Shown: piece by piece, positions 14,304 to 22,935 of the stretch
Layout of the letters: the number at the start of each line of letters is the position of its first letter
How positions within the stretch are numbered: position 1 is the first letter of the stretch
DNA from: JAAYCI01 sp964370045
Lineage (GTDB): Bacteria; Bacillota; Clostridia; Oscillospirales; Ruminococcaceae
Assembly (NCBI GenBank): GCA_964370045.1
Contig: CAYJGZ010000008.1
Location: 1 to 64,000 of the forward strand
Reading direction: 5' to 3'
DNA: 64,000 nucleotides
The notes under the pieces: model-generated
Told to the model about the DNA's origin: nothing
Databases searched by the model: none
Seen by the model: the letters and a program-made list of their open reading frames with translations, nothing else
Program-made: the position numbers and the translations under genes

Positions 14304-16424
14304 CTACCTAACCGCCCCTGTCAAGGGAGAAATGGCCGCCGCAGGGATGGCAGCGGGCGTAACGGTTATAACAAAATCTTTGGTGTAGTTTGTGCCGCTT
14401 CCTAAGCCGCTCACTATGGTTGCGGTTATGGTGGCCTCGCCTGCGGCGGCCGCAATGAACACGCCGTTTGTTATTGTGGCGCCTGTTGTGCCTGCGCCCG
14501 AAACACTCCACACTATATCCCTATAAGTAGCATCGGCAGGTACCACGTTTGCGCTTAGGGGTAGCGCCTGCCCTGCGGAAACCGTGCTTGCGCTCGTCAG
14601 GGCAATATCCGCCACAGGCAACACCGCCGTAGCGCTTATCGTAATGTCGGCAGTGACCATGCTGCGGTCTATGGCAATTTCACCCGTCTGGGCGTTGTAG
14701 GTGTAGCCGCTTGTCAAAACGGTATTGCCCACCATAACCTCCACGCTGTTTGGCAGCACATAGCCGGCATTTGCGCTTAGCTGAATAGTGTTAAATTCGT
14801 TTGGATAGATGGCATTCATAACGAATGAATTGGCGGTAGTGCTTGTTAGATTAACCAAGTCATAATTTATGTTATGCACAGTCATCACTTCTTTTTTGCC
14901 TGTGTATGTGTCCCAGCCTGTGGCGGTGGAAAGGTAATACGCCGTTGCGGTTGCAGGTATTGCCTCTATGCCGAGGGTGGGCGTGTTTCCAAAGAAAAAG
15001 ATGGAACTAAGGTTTGCGCATTCATAAAAAGCGGCCTCTTCCAAGGAGATAACCGTGCTTGGTATTGATACCAACGTAAGGCTTGTGTTATTAACAAACG
15101 AACCTATGCCGACCGCCTGAGTGTTTTCTTTTATCATAACAGATGTAAGTGACGTACAACCCGAAAAAGTTTCCCGACCTGTTGTTGCAAGGCTACCCGG
15201 AATAGTTAGCGATGTAAGGCCTGTGCAACCTTGGAACGCAAACATCCCAAGAGATGTAATGCCGTCTTGCAATGTTAGCGAAGTAAGAGCGGTGCAACCG
15301 GAAAACGCAGTATCTCCGATAGAAGTAACGCTGTTTGGTATGGTTAGCGAAGTAAGAGCGGAGCAACCATTAAACGCATTTTTTTCGATAGAAGTAACGC
15401 TGTTTGGTATGGTTACCGAAGTAAGACTTGTGCAATTTTGAAACGCATGTTCTCCGATAGAAGTAACGTTATTTGGTATAGTTATCGAGGCAAGAGCGGT
15501 GCAATCAAAAAACGTATGGTCTCCGATAGAAGTAACGCTGCTTGGTATGGTTAGGGAGATGAGACTTGTGCAATTTTGAAACGCTCTTGCTCCGATAGAA
15601 GTAACGCTATCCGGTATGGTTAGCGAAGTAAGAGCGACGCAATTATTAAACGTAAAGCCTCCGATAGAAGTAATGCTGTTTGGTAGGGTTATCGAAGTAA
15701 GAGCGGTGCAACCCGAAAATGCATAGTTTCCGATAGAGGTAACGCTATTTGGTATGGTTATCGAAGTAAGAGCGGTGCAACCCAAAAATGCATAGTTTCC
15801 GATAGAGGTAACGCTATTTGGTATGGTTACAGATGTTATATCTACATTACCTCTAAATATATTATCCCGCATAGAAGTAACACTGTTTGGTATTGCAAAA
15901 TTCCCGCCCCTACCTTGCGGGAATAAAACAAGTTCTGTTTGCTCTGCGTTATAAACAACCCCGTCGGAAGATGAAAAATGTGCGTTACTGCTATCAACAT
16001 TAAATTGGGTTAATTTGGCGCAATTAAAAGACACCGATGTTCCGATAGAAGTAATACTGCTCGGAATGGTAATAGAAGTAAGATTTGTACAACCATCAAA
16101 TGAATAGCTTCCTAAGGTGGTGACGGTATAGGTTATGCCGTTATGAGTTACCGTAGTGGGTATGGTTATATCACCGGCTGTGGCAGTGTCAATTGAAGAA
16201 TCGGGGAAAATTCCGCTACCTACCTGTACCGTGCCTGTGCCGGCGGCGGCATCCTCGCTTAGCACTTTGAAGGTCATGGCAATATCGTCGGCAGGCTCGG
16301 CTGTGCCTCTTACGTCTACCGTTGCGTCAAAAAGCTCGTCTACCGCCGCATATGTGGGCAGTGCGGGCAGTAGTGTAAGCATTATTACAACGGAAAGTAT
16401 TGCGGCGAAAAGTTTGTTTTTCAT
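14304..16424 (-). CDS. BspA-type leucine-rich-repeat secreted protein, copy 1
   Basis: A 706-residue secreted protein. The signal peptide ends near residue 26 (TYA-AVDE). After a 100-residue N-terminal domain come LRR_5 repeats of 23 residues (consensus I-G-x-x-A-F-x-x-C-x-A-L-T-S-I-T-I-P-N-S-V-T-S); thirteen follow the segment FAIPNSV. Near the C-terminus lies an Ig-like Big_2 domain (VADIALTSASTVSAGQ). No LPXTG, SLH or lipobox anchor is seen and the end (SPLTGAVR) is abrupt. Such proteins usually bind host or bacterial surfaces. GGAG precedes the ATG at 16424. It is a tandem duplicate of the gene at 16477-18666; the eight variable repeats (about 15370-15871) differ, while both ends are almost identical. 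Confidence 0.88.
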   Translation of the reverse strand: MKNKLFAAILSVVIMLTLLPALPTYAAVDELFDATVDVRGTAEPADDIAMTFKVLSEDAAAGTGTVQVGSGIFPDSSIDTATAGDITIPTTVTHNGITYTVTTLGSYSFDGCTNLTSITIPSSITSIGTSVSFNCAKLTQFNVDSSNAHFSSSDGVVYNAEQTELVLFPQGRGGNFAIPNSVTSMRDNIFRGNVDITSVTIPNSVTSIGNYAFLGCTALTSITIPNSVTSIGNYAFSGCTALTSITLPNSITSIGGFTFNNCVALTSLTIPDSVTSIGARAFQNCTSLISLTIPSSVTSIGDHTFFDCTALASITIPNNVTSIGEHAFQNCTSLTSVTIPNSVTSIEKNAFNGCSALTSLTIPNSVTSIGDTAFSGCTALTSLTLQDGITSLGMFAFQGCTGLTSLTIPGSLATTGRETFSGCTSLTSVMIKENTQAVGIGSFVNNTSLTLVSIPSTVISLEEAAFYECANLSSIFFFGNTPTLGIEAIPATATAYYLSTATGWDTYTGKKEVMTVHNINYDLVNLTSTTANSFVMNAIYPNEFNTIQLSANAGYVLPNSVEVMVGNTVLTSGYTYNAQTGEIAIDRSMVTADITISATAVLPVADIALTSASTVSAGQALPLSANVVPADATYRDIVWSVSGAGTTGATITNGVFIAAAAGEATITATIVSGLGSGTNYTKDFVITVTPAAIPAAAISPLTGAVR

Positions 16425-16476
16425 TATGGTCTCCTTGTGCGTTGTTTTTTGTTCTCGCATTGGGTGGCTGACAATG

Positions 16477-18666
16477 CTACCTAACCGCCCCTGTCAAGGG
16501 AGAAATGGCCGCCGCAGGGATGGCAGCGGGCGTAACGGTTATAACAAAATCTTTGGTGTAGTTTGTGCCGCTTCCTAAGCCGCTCACTATGGTTGCGGTT
16601 ATGGTGGCCTCGCCTGCGGCGGCCGCAATGAACACGCCGTTTGTTATTGTGGCGCCTGTTGTGCCTGCGCCCGAAACACTCCACACTATATCCCTATAAG
16701 TAGCATCGGCAGGTACCACGTTTGCGCTTAGGGGTAGCGCCTGCCCTGCGGAAACCGTGCTTGCGCTCGTCAGGGCAATATCCGCCACAGGCAACACCGC
16801 CGTAGCGCTTATCGTAATGTCGGCAGTGACCATGCTGCGGTCTATGGCAATTTCACCCGTCTGGGCGTTGTAGGTGTAGCCGCTTGTCAAAACGGTATTG
16901 CCCACCATAACCTCCACGCTGTTTGGCAGCACATAGCCGGCATTTGCGCTTAGCTGAATAGTGTTAAATTCGTTTGGATAGATGGCATTCATAACGAATG
17001 AATTGGCGGTAGTGCTTGTTAGATTAACCAAGTCATAATTTATGTTATGCACAGTCATCACTTCTTTTTTGCCTGTGTATGTGTCCCAGCCTGTGGCGGT
17101 GGAAAGGTAATACGCCGTTGCGGTTGCAGGTATTGCCTCTATGCCGAGGGTGGGCGTGTTTCCAAAGAAAAAGATGGAACTAAGGTTTGCGCATTCATAA
17201 AAAGCGGCCTCTTCCAAGGAGATAACCGTGCTTGGTATTGATACCAACGTAAGGCTTGTGTTATTAACAAACGAACCTATGCCGACCGCCTGAGTGTTTT
17301 CTTTTATCATAACAGATGTAAGTGACGTACAACCCGAAAAAGTTTCCCGACCTGTTGTTGCAAGGCTACCCGGAATAGTTAGCGATGTAAGGCCTGTGCA
17401 ACCTTGGAACGCAAACATCCCAAGAGATGTAATGCCGTCTTGCAATGTTAGCGAAGTAAGAGCGGTGCAACCGGAAAACGCAGTATCTCCGATAGAAGTA
17501 ACGCTGTTTGGTATGGTTAGCGAAGTAAGAGCGGAGCAACCAAAAAACGCAGAATCTCCGATAGAGGTAACGCTGTTTGGTATGGTTATCGAAGCAAGAG
17601 CGGTGCAACCATTAAACGCAAGTTCTTCGATAGCAGTAACGCTGTTCGGTATGGTTATCGAAGTAAGAGCGGTGCAACCAGAAAACGCATAACCTCCGAT
17701 AGAAGTAGCGCTGTTTGGTATGGTTAGCGAAGTAAGAGCGGTGCAATTTTGAAACGTATAACCTTCGATAGAAGTAACGCTATCCGGTATGGTCAGCGAA
17801 GCAAGAGCGGTGCAAGAGCGAAACGCAGATTCTCCGATAGAAGTAATGCTATTTGGTAGGTTTATCGAAGTAAGGCTTGTACACCCGTCAAACGTACTTG
17901 GTTCGATAGAAGTAACGCTATCAGATAGGGTTACTGAAGTAAGAGCGGTGCATTTAGAAAACGCAGAATCTCCGATAAAAGTAACGCTGTTTGGTATGGT
18001 TATCGAAGTAAGAGCGCCGCAAGAAGTGAATGCAAAACCCGATATAGAAGTAACACTATTTGGTATGGTTATCGAAGTAAGAGCGTCGCAATCATTGAAT
18101 GCAGAACCCGATATAGAAGTAACACTGTTTGGTATTGCAAAATTCCCGCCCCTACCTTGCGGGAATAAAACAAGTTCTGTTTGCTCTGCGTTATAAACAA
18201 CCCCGTCGGAAGATGAAAAATGTGCGTTACTGCTATCAACATTAAATTGGGTTAATTTGGCGCAATTAAAAGACACCGATGTTCCGATAGAAGTAATACT
18301 GCTCGGAATGGTAATAGAAGTAAGATTTGTACAACCATCAAATGAATAGCTTCCTAAGGTGGTGACGGTATAGGTTATGCCGTTATGAGTTACCGTAGTG
18401 GGTATGGTTATATCACCGGCTGTGGCAGTGTCAATTGAAGAATCGGGGAAAATTCCGCTACCTACCTGTACCGTGCCTGTGCCGGCGGCGGCATCCTCGC
18501 TTAGCACTTTGAAGGTCATGGCAATATCGTCGGCAGGCTCGGCTGTGCCTCTTACGTCTACCGTTGCGTCAAAAAGCTCGTCTACCGCCGCATATGTGGG
18601 CAGTGCGGGCAGTAGTGTAAGCATTATTACAACGGAAAGCATTGCGGCAAAAAGTTTCTTTTTCAT
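16477..18666 (-). CDS. BspA-type leucine-rich-repeat secreted protein, copy 2
   Basis: A 729-residue secreted LRR_5 protein with the same plan as copy 1: signal peptide, N-terminal domain, 23-residue repeats, Big_2 domain, no visible anchor. It has one repeat more than copy 1 (nine variable repeats instead of eight), exactly explaining the 23-residue length difference. From SALTSLTIPNSV to the end the two proteins read identically, and the N-terminal 190 residues differ only by changes in the signal peptide (MKKKLFAAML against MKNKLFAAIL). Only 52 bases separate the genes, and no terminator is seen there, so the promoter at 18748 may serve both. Confidence 0.88.
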   Translation of the reverse strand: MKKKLFAAMLSVVIMLTLLPALPTYAAVDELFDATVDVRGTAEPADDIAMTFKVLSEDAAAGTGTVQVGSGIFPDSSIDTATAGDITIPTTVTHNGITYTVTTLGSYSFDGCTNLTSITIPSSITSIGTSVSFNCAKLTQFNVDSSNAHFSSSDGVVYNAEQTELVLFPQGRGGNFAIPNSVTSISGSAFNDCDALTSITIPNSVTSISGFAFTSCGALTSITIPNSVTFIGDSAFSKCTALTSVTLSDSVTSIEPSTFDGCTSLTSINLPNSITSIGESAFRSCTALASLTIPDSVTSIEGYTFQNCTALTSLTIPNSATSIGGYAFSGCTALTSITIPNSVTAIEELAFNGCTALASITIPNSVTSIGDSAFFGCSALTSLTIPNSVTSIGDTAFSGCTALTSLTLQDGITSLGMFAFQGCTGLTSLTIPGSLATTGRETFSGCTSLTSVMIKENTQAVGIGSFVNNTSLTLVSIPSTVISLEEAAFYECANLSSIFFFGNTPTLGIEAIPATATAYYLSTATGWDTYTGKKEVMTVHNINYDLVNLTSTTANSFVMNAIYPNEFNTIQLSANAGYVLPNSVEVMVGNTVLTSGYTYNAQTGEIAIDRSMVTADITISATAVLPVADIALTSASTVSAGQALPLSANVVPADATYRDIVWSVSGAGTTGATITNGVFIAAAAGEATITATIVSGLGSGTNYTKDFVITVTPAAIPAAAISPLTGAVR

Positions 18667-18747
18667 TATGGTCTCCTTCGAGTGTTGTTTTTGGTAGAGT
18701 GTTCGCATTTGTGATTAAGTTTTTTAAGATATATTTGCACAAATATT

Positions 18748-18775
18748 ATTGTAACATAATCATAATTTTTTGCAA
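18748..18775 (-). promoter_or_regulatory. Probable promoter of the BspA-like tandem
   Basis: On the minus strand TTGCAA (18775-18770), a 16-bp spacer, TACAAT (18753-18748). Leader about 75 nt, with GGAG before the ATG. Confidence 0.5.
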
Positions 18776-18824
18776 GTGAATATGCGGACAAATGAGCAGT
18801 TTTGGTATATATTTCTACTGGTAA

Positions 18825-18888
18825 AAAAAGCACCCCTAAAGGTGTGAGAAAGTTGCAAGCACGGGATTCGCTTTTCTGCGGAAAAGCC
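18825..18888. repeat. 64-bp direct repeat, unit 1
   Basis: Runs from AAAAGCACCCCTAAAGGTG to TTTTCTGCGGAAAAGCC. It is repeated exactly at 18924-18987. Unit 1 continues with CGCCTTTCGAATCCCTGTGC, which pairs with GCACGGGATTCG inside the unit to form a hairpin. Non-coding. Confidence 0.8.
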
Positions 18889-18923
18889 GCCTTTCGAATC
18901 CCTGTGCTTTTTGCACTACCAAC

Positions 18924-18987
18924 AAAAAGCACCCCTAAAGGTGTGAGAAAGTTGCAAGCACGGGATTCGCTTTTCTGCGGAAAAGCC
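18924..18987. repeat. 64-bp direct repeat, unit 2
   Basis: Exact second copy of the 18825-18888 unit, 99 bp downstream. Here the sequence after AAAAGCC differs (ACGGCGG), so the hairpin partner of unit 1 is missing; a related GCCGCCTTTCGAATCCCT segment reappears near 19190. Confidence 0.8.
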
Positions 18988-19021
18988 ACGGCGGTTAAAA
19001 CAGTGCACCGCACTGTTTTCA

Positions 19022-19187
19022 AGATAGTCCCTATACAGGTTGAACCGAGAGGATTTTGAGGGATTTTTTTGCAAGACAAGGCGGAAAAATGATACACTCC
19101 TTTGTGGAATGTGAATTTTGACAACGTAGTATGGCGGAAAAATCGCCAAAATCAATCGGATGAACACTTGTGTAGGGACTATCTAAA
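19022..19187. repeat. Inverted repeat flanking about 130 bp of non-coding DNA
   Basis: AGATAGTCCCTATACA near 19022 is matched in inverse orientation by TGTGTAGGGACTATCT near 19171-19186. The interior has no supported gene. The arrangement resembles a small mobile-element remnant next to the tRNA gene. Confidence 0.5.
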
Positions 19188-19214
19188 AGCCGCCTTTCGA
19201 ATCCCTTATAAATA

Positions 19215-19252
19215 AAAAATCTTTTACAGCCGTTAGGCTGTAAAAGATTTTT
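19215..19252 (-). terminator. Terminator of tRNA-Ala
   Basis: Long stem TCTTTTACAGCC / GGCTGTAAAAGA with loop GTTA and T-rich flank on the minus-strand 3' side, directly after the tRNA. Confidence 0.85.
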
Positions 19253-19327
19253 GGTGGACGATAAGGGATTCGAACCCTCGACCTCTGCGTTGCGAACGCA
19301 GCGCTCTCCCAACTGAGCTAATCGCCC
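19252..19327 (-). tRNA. tRNA-Ala (anticodon CGC)
   Basis: A complete cloverleaf on the minus strand: acceptor GGGCGAT / ATCGTCC, D arm GCTCAGTTGGGAGAGC, anticodon stem CTGCG / CGCAG with loop TTCGCAA (anticodon CGC, codon GCG), T arm GAGGGTTCGAATCCCTT, and an encoded CCA end. Pair 3-70 is G-U, the alanine identity element, which confirms the amino acid. Confidence 0.95.
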
Positions 19328-19450
19328 AAGGTAGCCGATATTATGCCAACACTTTATGTGAGAGCACGACTAAAACCGACTACAACAGTATATGTCGTTT
19401 TTGTAAAAAAGTCAATATGAAGTTGCCGCAAAAAAGATAAAATTCTTGCT

Positions 19451-20710
19451 CTAAGGCTGTTTTTGGGAAGGCAAGGCATCTGTGGCATCCTCGGGTGATT
19501 TGTCGGAAGCTTCATCCTCTGCATTTTCCTTTGGCGCATCTGCGGCGTCACCGCTGTCGCTCTCGATAAAAACCGTGCGTGTGGGGAAAGCGTAGTCCAC
19601 TCCGCTCGCATTAGCAAGCTCCAAAAGCGAAAGATTCACACGGTCCAATATGCGCAGGTAGTCGACATATTTTGGTAAAAGAACATTAAATACAACACGT
19701 ATGTTTAAGCTGGAGTCGCCAAACTCGGTGAATACCACAACGATGCTTTTTTCGTCAATGTCCTTGTCCGCTTTTAGCAGCTTTCGGATGTCTCGCATGA
19801 AGCGCTTGAGCTTGTCCGAGGGGGTTGCGTACACCACCGTCAAAACAAAATCCGCTTTGCGCATTTCCAAGCTTTTCCCCCAGTTGCTGATAAAGGAGGC
19901 GGAGAGCACGGAGTTGGGCACAATGGTCAGCGAGCCGTGCCATGTGCGTATGCGAGTGTCCCGTAGGTTTATGTCCTCCACAGTGCCCTCTACATTACCG
20001 CTTGAGCCTGTGCAGGTAATCCAGTCGCCTATTTCAAACGGCTTTTCTACCACGAGGATAAGCCCACCGAAAAAGTTTGCGGCGGATTCTTTTGCGGCAA
20101 GCGCTACCGTCAAGCCGCCAAGCCCAAGCCCTGCCAAAAGCCCGTTTATGTTGAAGTTAAGCTCGCTCAGCAGTATCACGGCGGCTATGCCGATAACAAT
20201 AACATTGAACACAGCGGATAAAAAACGAGTCACGCCTTTGCTGATGTTTAGGTCAAGGCGTGTGCGTGCGTTGCGCAATAAAAGTGAGGTGATGGAGCTT
20301 GAGGCGACAAGCCCCCACGTGCACGCCAGCACAATACTCACGCGTATGCACACTGCTAAAATTGATGGCAAACCGTTCAAAACACTCTGTAAGCCGGAGC
20401 TGAGCCAGTCGAAGTTGAAACGATAGCATATCACAAGCAATGCGCCGAAAATGCCCGAAATTTTGAGAAGAAAGGATAGGGGGCGCCTAAACCCATGCAA
20501 TAAGATTGCTGAAATTTGGTGCTTTTCTTTATCAAGGCGATTGATAAGTGCAGGGAAAATCTTTTTGCCTATCAGCCATGAGGCAAGCCAAAAAATCGCA
20601 AATACGCCTATCGTAAGTGCGATGGAAAAAACAATGTCGCCACCGAGCACTAAAACCTCAGTGACTACTTCGGTGGTTTCGGTAGGCTCGGATGTATATA
20701 ATGTGTGCAA
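19451..20710 (-). CDS. MscS-family mechanosensitive channel
   Basis: A 419-residue membrane protein. An N-terminal region of about four helices leads to the pore helix LLAGLGLGGLTVALAAKESAANF (about 190-212), then the MscS beta domain with KPFEIGDWIT, GTVEDINLRDTRIRTWHGSLTIVPNS, and the C-terminal alpha/beta domain. A charged acidic tail follows (about 385-419). It opens under membrane tension to release solutes after osmotic downshock. The start is TTG at 20710, with GGAGGTGA seven bases upstream. It lies 62 bases after mnmA on the same strand and may be cotranscribed. Confidence 0.9.
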   Translation of the reverse strand: MHTLYTSEPTETTEVVTEVLVLGGDIVFSIALTIGVFAIFWLASWLIGKKIFPALINRLDKEKHQISAILLHGFRRPLSFLLKISGIFGALLVICYRFNFDWLSSGLQSVLNGLPSILAVCIRVSIVLACTWGLVASSSITSLLLRNARTRLDLNISKGVTRFLSAVFNVIVIGIAAVILLSELNFNINGLLAGLGLGGLTVALAAKESAANFFGGLILVVEKPFEIGDWITCTGSSGNVEGTVEDINLRDTRIRTWHGSLTIVPNSVLSASFISNWGKSLEMRKADFVLTVVYATPSDKLKRFMRDIRKLLKADKDIDEKSIVVVFTEFGDSSLNIRVVFNVLLPKYVDYLRILDRVNLSLLELANASGVDYAFPTRTVFIESDSGDAADAPKENAEDEASDKSPEDATDALPSQKQP

Positions 20711-20772
20711 AATAGCTCACCTCCGTGCTGTGAAGCAAAAGTTGTTGAACACGAAAAGTGTACAGCGTGTAG

Positions 20773-21834
20773 CTAAAACTTAGGCGAGTGCATAACACCA
20801 CCGCCGATAACAAGCGTATCATCATAGAATACTGCGTGCTGGCCGGGGGCGGGGGAGCGCTGTGGCTCGTCAAACACAATGCGGTACTCACCATCTGAAA
20901 GTGGGTGGAGCACGCACGAAACAGGCTTTGCCATGCTGCGAATTTTCACAGTACATGCGGTGGGAGCTGTGGGAGCACACCCGCTTGTAAACACACAGCT
21001 ACGCACACAGATGCTTTTGGCGCACAGCGAATGCGCAAATGCCAGCTGAATGTCACCGCCGTCAAGGATACTGCGCACAAAAACAGGCTGGCCCAGCGCA
21101 ACGCCAAGCCCCCTGCGCTGTCCTACCGTGTAGTGTATCACCCCTCGATGTGCGCCGAGGTCCTCACCGGATGGGCCGATGAAGCGCCCTTTTTTGCCCT
21201 TGACACCCCTTGATGTGATAAAGTCCGCATACTCACCGTCCGGCACAAAGCAGATTTCTTGGCTGTCGGGGGCGCTTGCACAGCTAAGGCTATTTTGCTG
21301 TGCAATATTGCGTATGTCCGCCTTTTGCACTTCGCCTGCCGGTAGGACAAGGCGGCGCAGAATCTCCTGCGGCAGGCGATAAAGCATGTAGCTTTGGTCT
21401 CGTGCGATGCTTACGGCTTGTGAGATGTAAAGTACACCCTTACGCTGTGCGAGTTGCGCATAATGACCCGTAGCTATGTGAAAAATCCCCAGAGAGCTTG
21501 CATAATCCGCAAGCTGTTTGAACTTTACAAGTGGGTTGCACACGACACAGGGGTTTGGGGTCAAGCCTTTTGCATAGTCGCTGCAAAATGGCGACACAAC
21601 ATGCTTTTCAAACTCTTCCTCGCATTTTCCTACATGCAGCGTGATGCCAAGCTCCTCCGCAGTTTTGCGTGCGGCGGAAACCGCCCCAAGATGCGCAGGC
21701 GAAAACTGCAAGACAAGCCCCTCTACCTCAAAGCCCTGTTCCTGCAAAAGTGTGACACAGGCGGCGGAGTCCACCCCACCGCTGAGCGCAAGCAGGACTT
21801 TGGGCAGTAGGCTGTCGGAAAATGCGTTTAGCAT
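20773..21834 (-). CDS. mnmA: tRNA-specific 2-thiouridylase MnmA
   Basis: A 353-residue enzyme that thiolates U34 of tRNA-Lys, -Glu and -Gln using ATP and a persulfide donor. The PP-loop SGGVDS is at 18-23; the catalytic cysteines are Cys96 (NPCVVCN) and Cys195 (SQEICF). HYTVGQRRGLG and the C-terminal beta-barrel are in place. I choose ATG 21834, since a GTG at 21843 adds only three residues and neither has a strong ribosome-binding site. No IscS/NifS partner lies beside it. It is slightly shorter than the usual 360-370 residues. Confidence 0.92.
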   Translation of the reverse strand: MLNAFSDSLLPKVLLALSGGVDSAACVTLLQEQGFEVEGLVLQFSPAHLGAVSAARKTAEELGITLHVGKCEEEFEKHVVSPFCSDYAKGLTPNPCVVCNPLVKFKQLADYASSLGIFHIATGHYAQLAQRKGVLYISQAVSIARDQSYMLYRLPQEILRRLVLPAGEVQKADIRNIAQQNSLSCASAPDSQEICFVPDGEYADFITSRGVKGKKGRFIGPSGEDLGAHRGVIHYTVGQRRGLGVALGQPVFVRSILDGGDIQLAFAHSLCAKSICVRSCVFTSGCAPTAPTACTVKIRSMAKPVSCVLHPLSDGEYRIVFDEPQRSPAPGQHAVFYDDTLVIGGGVMHSPKF

Positions 21835-21967
21835 GTGTGCCACCGTATTGTGTAAGTGTGAGCAATCATATCAAAATACCTCTGCAAAATGTGTGAAATC
21901 AGGTGTGTGTACAAAGGCACAGGCTCGTTTTTGGCGCATTTCCACTCGGTGGAAAAGCATGTCCAAA

Positions 21968-22408
21968 CTATGCCATGCACTCATGTGCTCCCAAAACCGC
22001 AAGCGCATCTGCACGCTCGTTTTCGGGGTGGCCGCTGTGCCCCTTTATCCAGTGGTATTCCATCTTGTGCGGAGTGATAAGCTGCAACAGCTCCTCCCAA
22101 AGCTCGGCGTTTAGGGCGGGCTTTCCGTCCTTTTTGCGCCAGCCGTTTTTGCGCCAGCCGTGCGCCCAGCCCTTGGAAAGGCCGTTCAGCACATACTGCG
22201 AGTCGCTTTTTACCACCACATGGCAGGGTTCTTTTAGCTGTTGCAGCGCCCGAATCAGCCCCGTAAGCTCCATGCGGTTGTTTGTGGTGTCCGCTTGCCC
22301 CCCGTGCAGTTCCTTTTCCGTCTCTTTATAGCGCAGTATTGCGCCCCATCCGCCGGGGCCGGGGTTGCCCTTGCACGCACCGTCGGTAAATACATAAACT
22401 GTCTTCAT
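21968..22408 (-). CDS. rnhA: Ribonuclease HI
   Basis: A 146-residue nuclease that cuts the RNA strand of RNA-DNA hybrids, for example R-loops and primers. The four catalytic acids are Asp9 (TDGACKGNPGPGG), Glu47 (NNRMEL), Asp69 (KSDSQYV) and Asp134 (NERADALA); His124 lies in KGHSGHPEN. The basic handle WAHGWRKNGWRKKDG is kept. GAGGTG precedes the ATG. It is upstream of mnmA on the same strand, separated by 133 bases. Confidence 0.95.
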   Translation of the reverse strand: MKTVYVFTDGACKGNPGPGGWGAILRYKETEKELHGGQADTTNNRMELTGLIRALQQLKEPCHVVVKSDSQYVLNGLSKGWAHGWRKNGWRKKDGKPALNAELWEELLQLITPHKMEYHWIKGHSGHPENERADALAVLGAHECMA

Positions 22409-22495
22409 GAATAATAAAGCACCTCTTGTAAAAAAATAAAGGTAAATAGCATGGCTTAGTTATTAGTATACAATATTTAAGTAAGTGATGTAAAC

Positions 22496-22524
22496 TTGAC
22501 AAAGCGTAATACTAAAAGTAAAAT
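22496..22524 (+). promoter_or_regulatory. Probable promoter ahead of rnj
   Basis: TTGACA at 22496-22501, a 17-bp spacer, TAAAAT at 22519-22524. Its transcript would have an untranslated leader of about 400 nt before rnj, unless the second TTGACA (22635-22640) is used. Confidence 0.5.
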
Positions 22525-22935
22525 TAGAATACCATACGTGTACCTGCTTATATATCTTTGTGGTTTTTGACCTTTGCGCTACGTGCTTTGTGGCAAAGGC
22601 TGTGCAGTGGCGAGGATAAAGTGTGAAAGGCGGTGTTGACAAAGTCAGATTAGCAAAATACATCGGTTCTTTTTTCGCTATACTTCACAAAAATCCTCGT
22701 TAATACACAAAGTATTGCCTGCGGTTTTTGTATTGTCTAACAAAAAAATATCTCTTGATTTTGCCAATCCTTTGTTTGTCAACACCACCGTGAAAGGTAC
22801 ACCCCCCTGATTTGTATGTTAAGCACCCTTTGATGAGAAAGGGTTGCTTCTTATAATAAAACTTTGAATAGAAATAGGCCAAACGCCCCCCCAAACAGGG
22901 GTGGGGCTTGTGTTTGCGCCAACATGGAGGAGATA
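22525..22935 (+). other. Long leader region of rnj with inverted repeats
   Basis: About 400 bases without a gene. GGTGTTGACAAA (22632-22643) is mirrored by TTTGTCAACACC (about 22774-22785), flanked on both sides by GTGAAAGG-like sequence, which outlines a possible 150-170 bp palindromic element. A smaller hairpin, CCTTTGC / GCAAAGG, lies around 22570-22600. I do not recognise a known RNA family. Confidence 0.45.

Larger units (their letters stand above)
14304..18666 (-). repeat. Tandem duplication with identical ends and variable centre
   Basis: Bases 14304-15369 match 16477-17542 without a difference that I can see (offset 2173). Bases from about 15872 to 16419 match about 18113 to 18661 with only a few changes near the signal peptide. 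Between them the repeat cassettes differ (about 502 against 571 bp, one 69-bp unit). This pattern suggests recent duplication or gene conversion in the flanks, with divergence or exchange kept in the middle. Confidence 0.85.

Noticed and set aside
14308..14511. Arg-rich minus-strand frame repeated at 16481-16684
   Set aside because: It is a shifted frame of the BspA-like 3' ends; it repeats only because the genes are duplicated.
15121..18196. Plus-strand repeat-rich frames and regular 69-bp spacing resembling a CRISPR array
   Set aside because: The periodicity is the coding of 23-residue leucine-rich repeats on the minus strand; there are no constant repeats with unique spacers and no cas genes.
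19252..19327. tRNA-Ala as an integration site of a genomic island
   Set aside because: T-arm-like fragments are nearby, but no integrase, phage or plasmid gene exists in the window, so only the repeats are reported.
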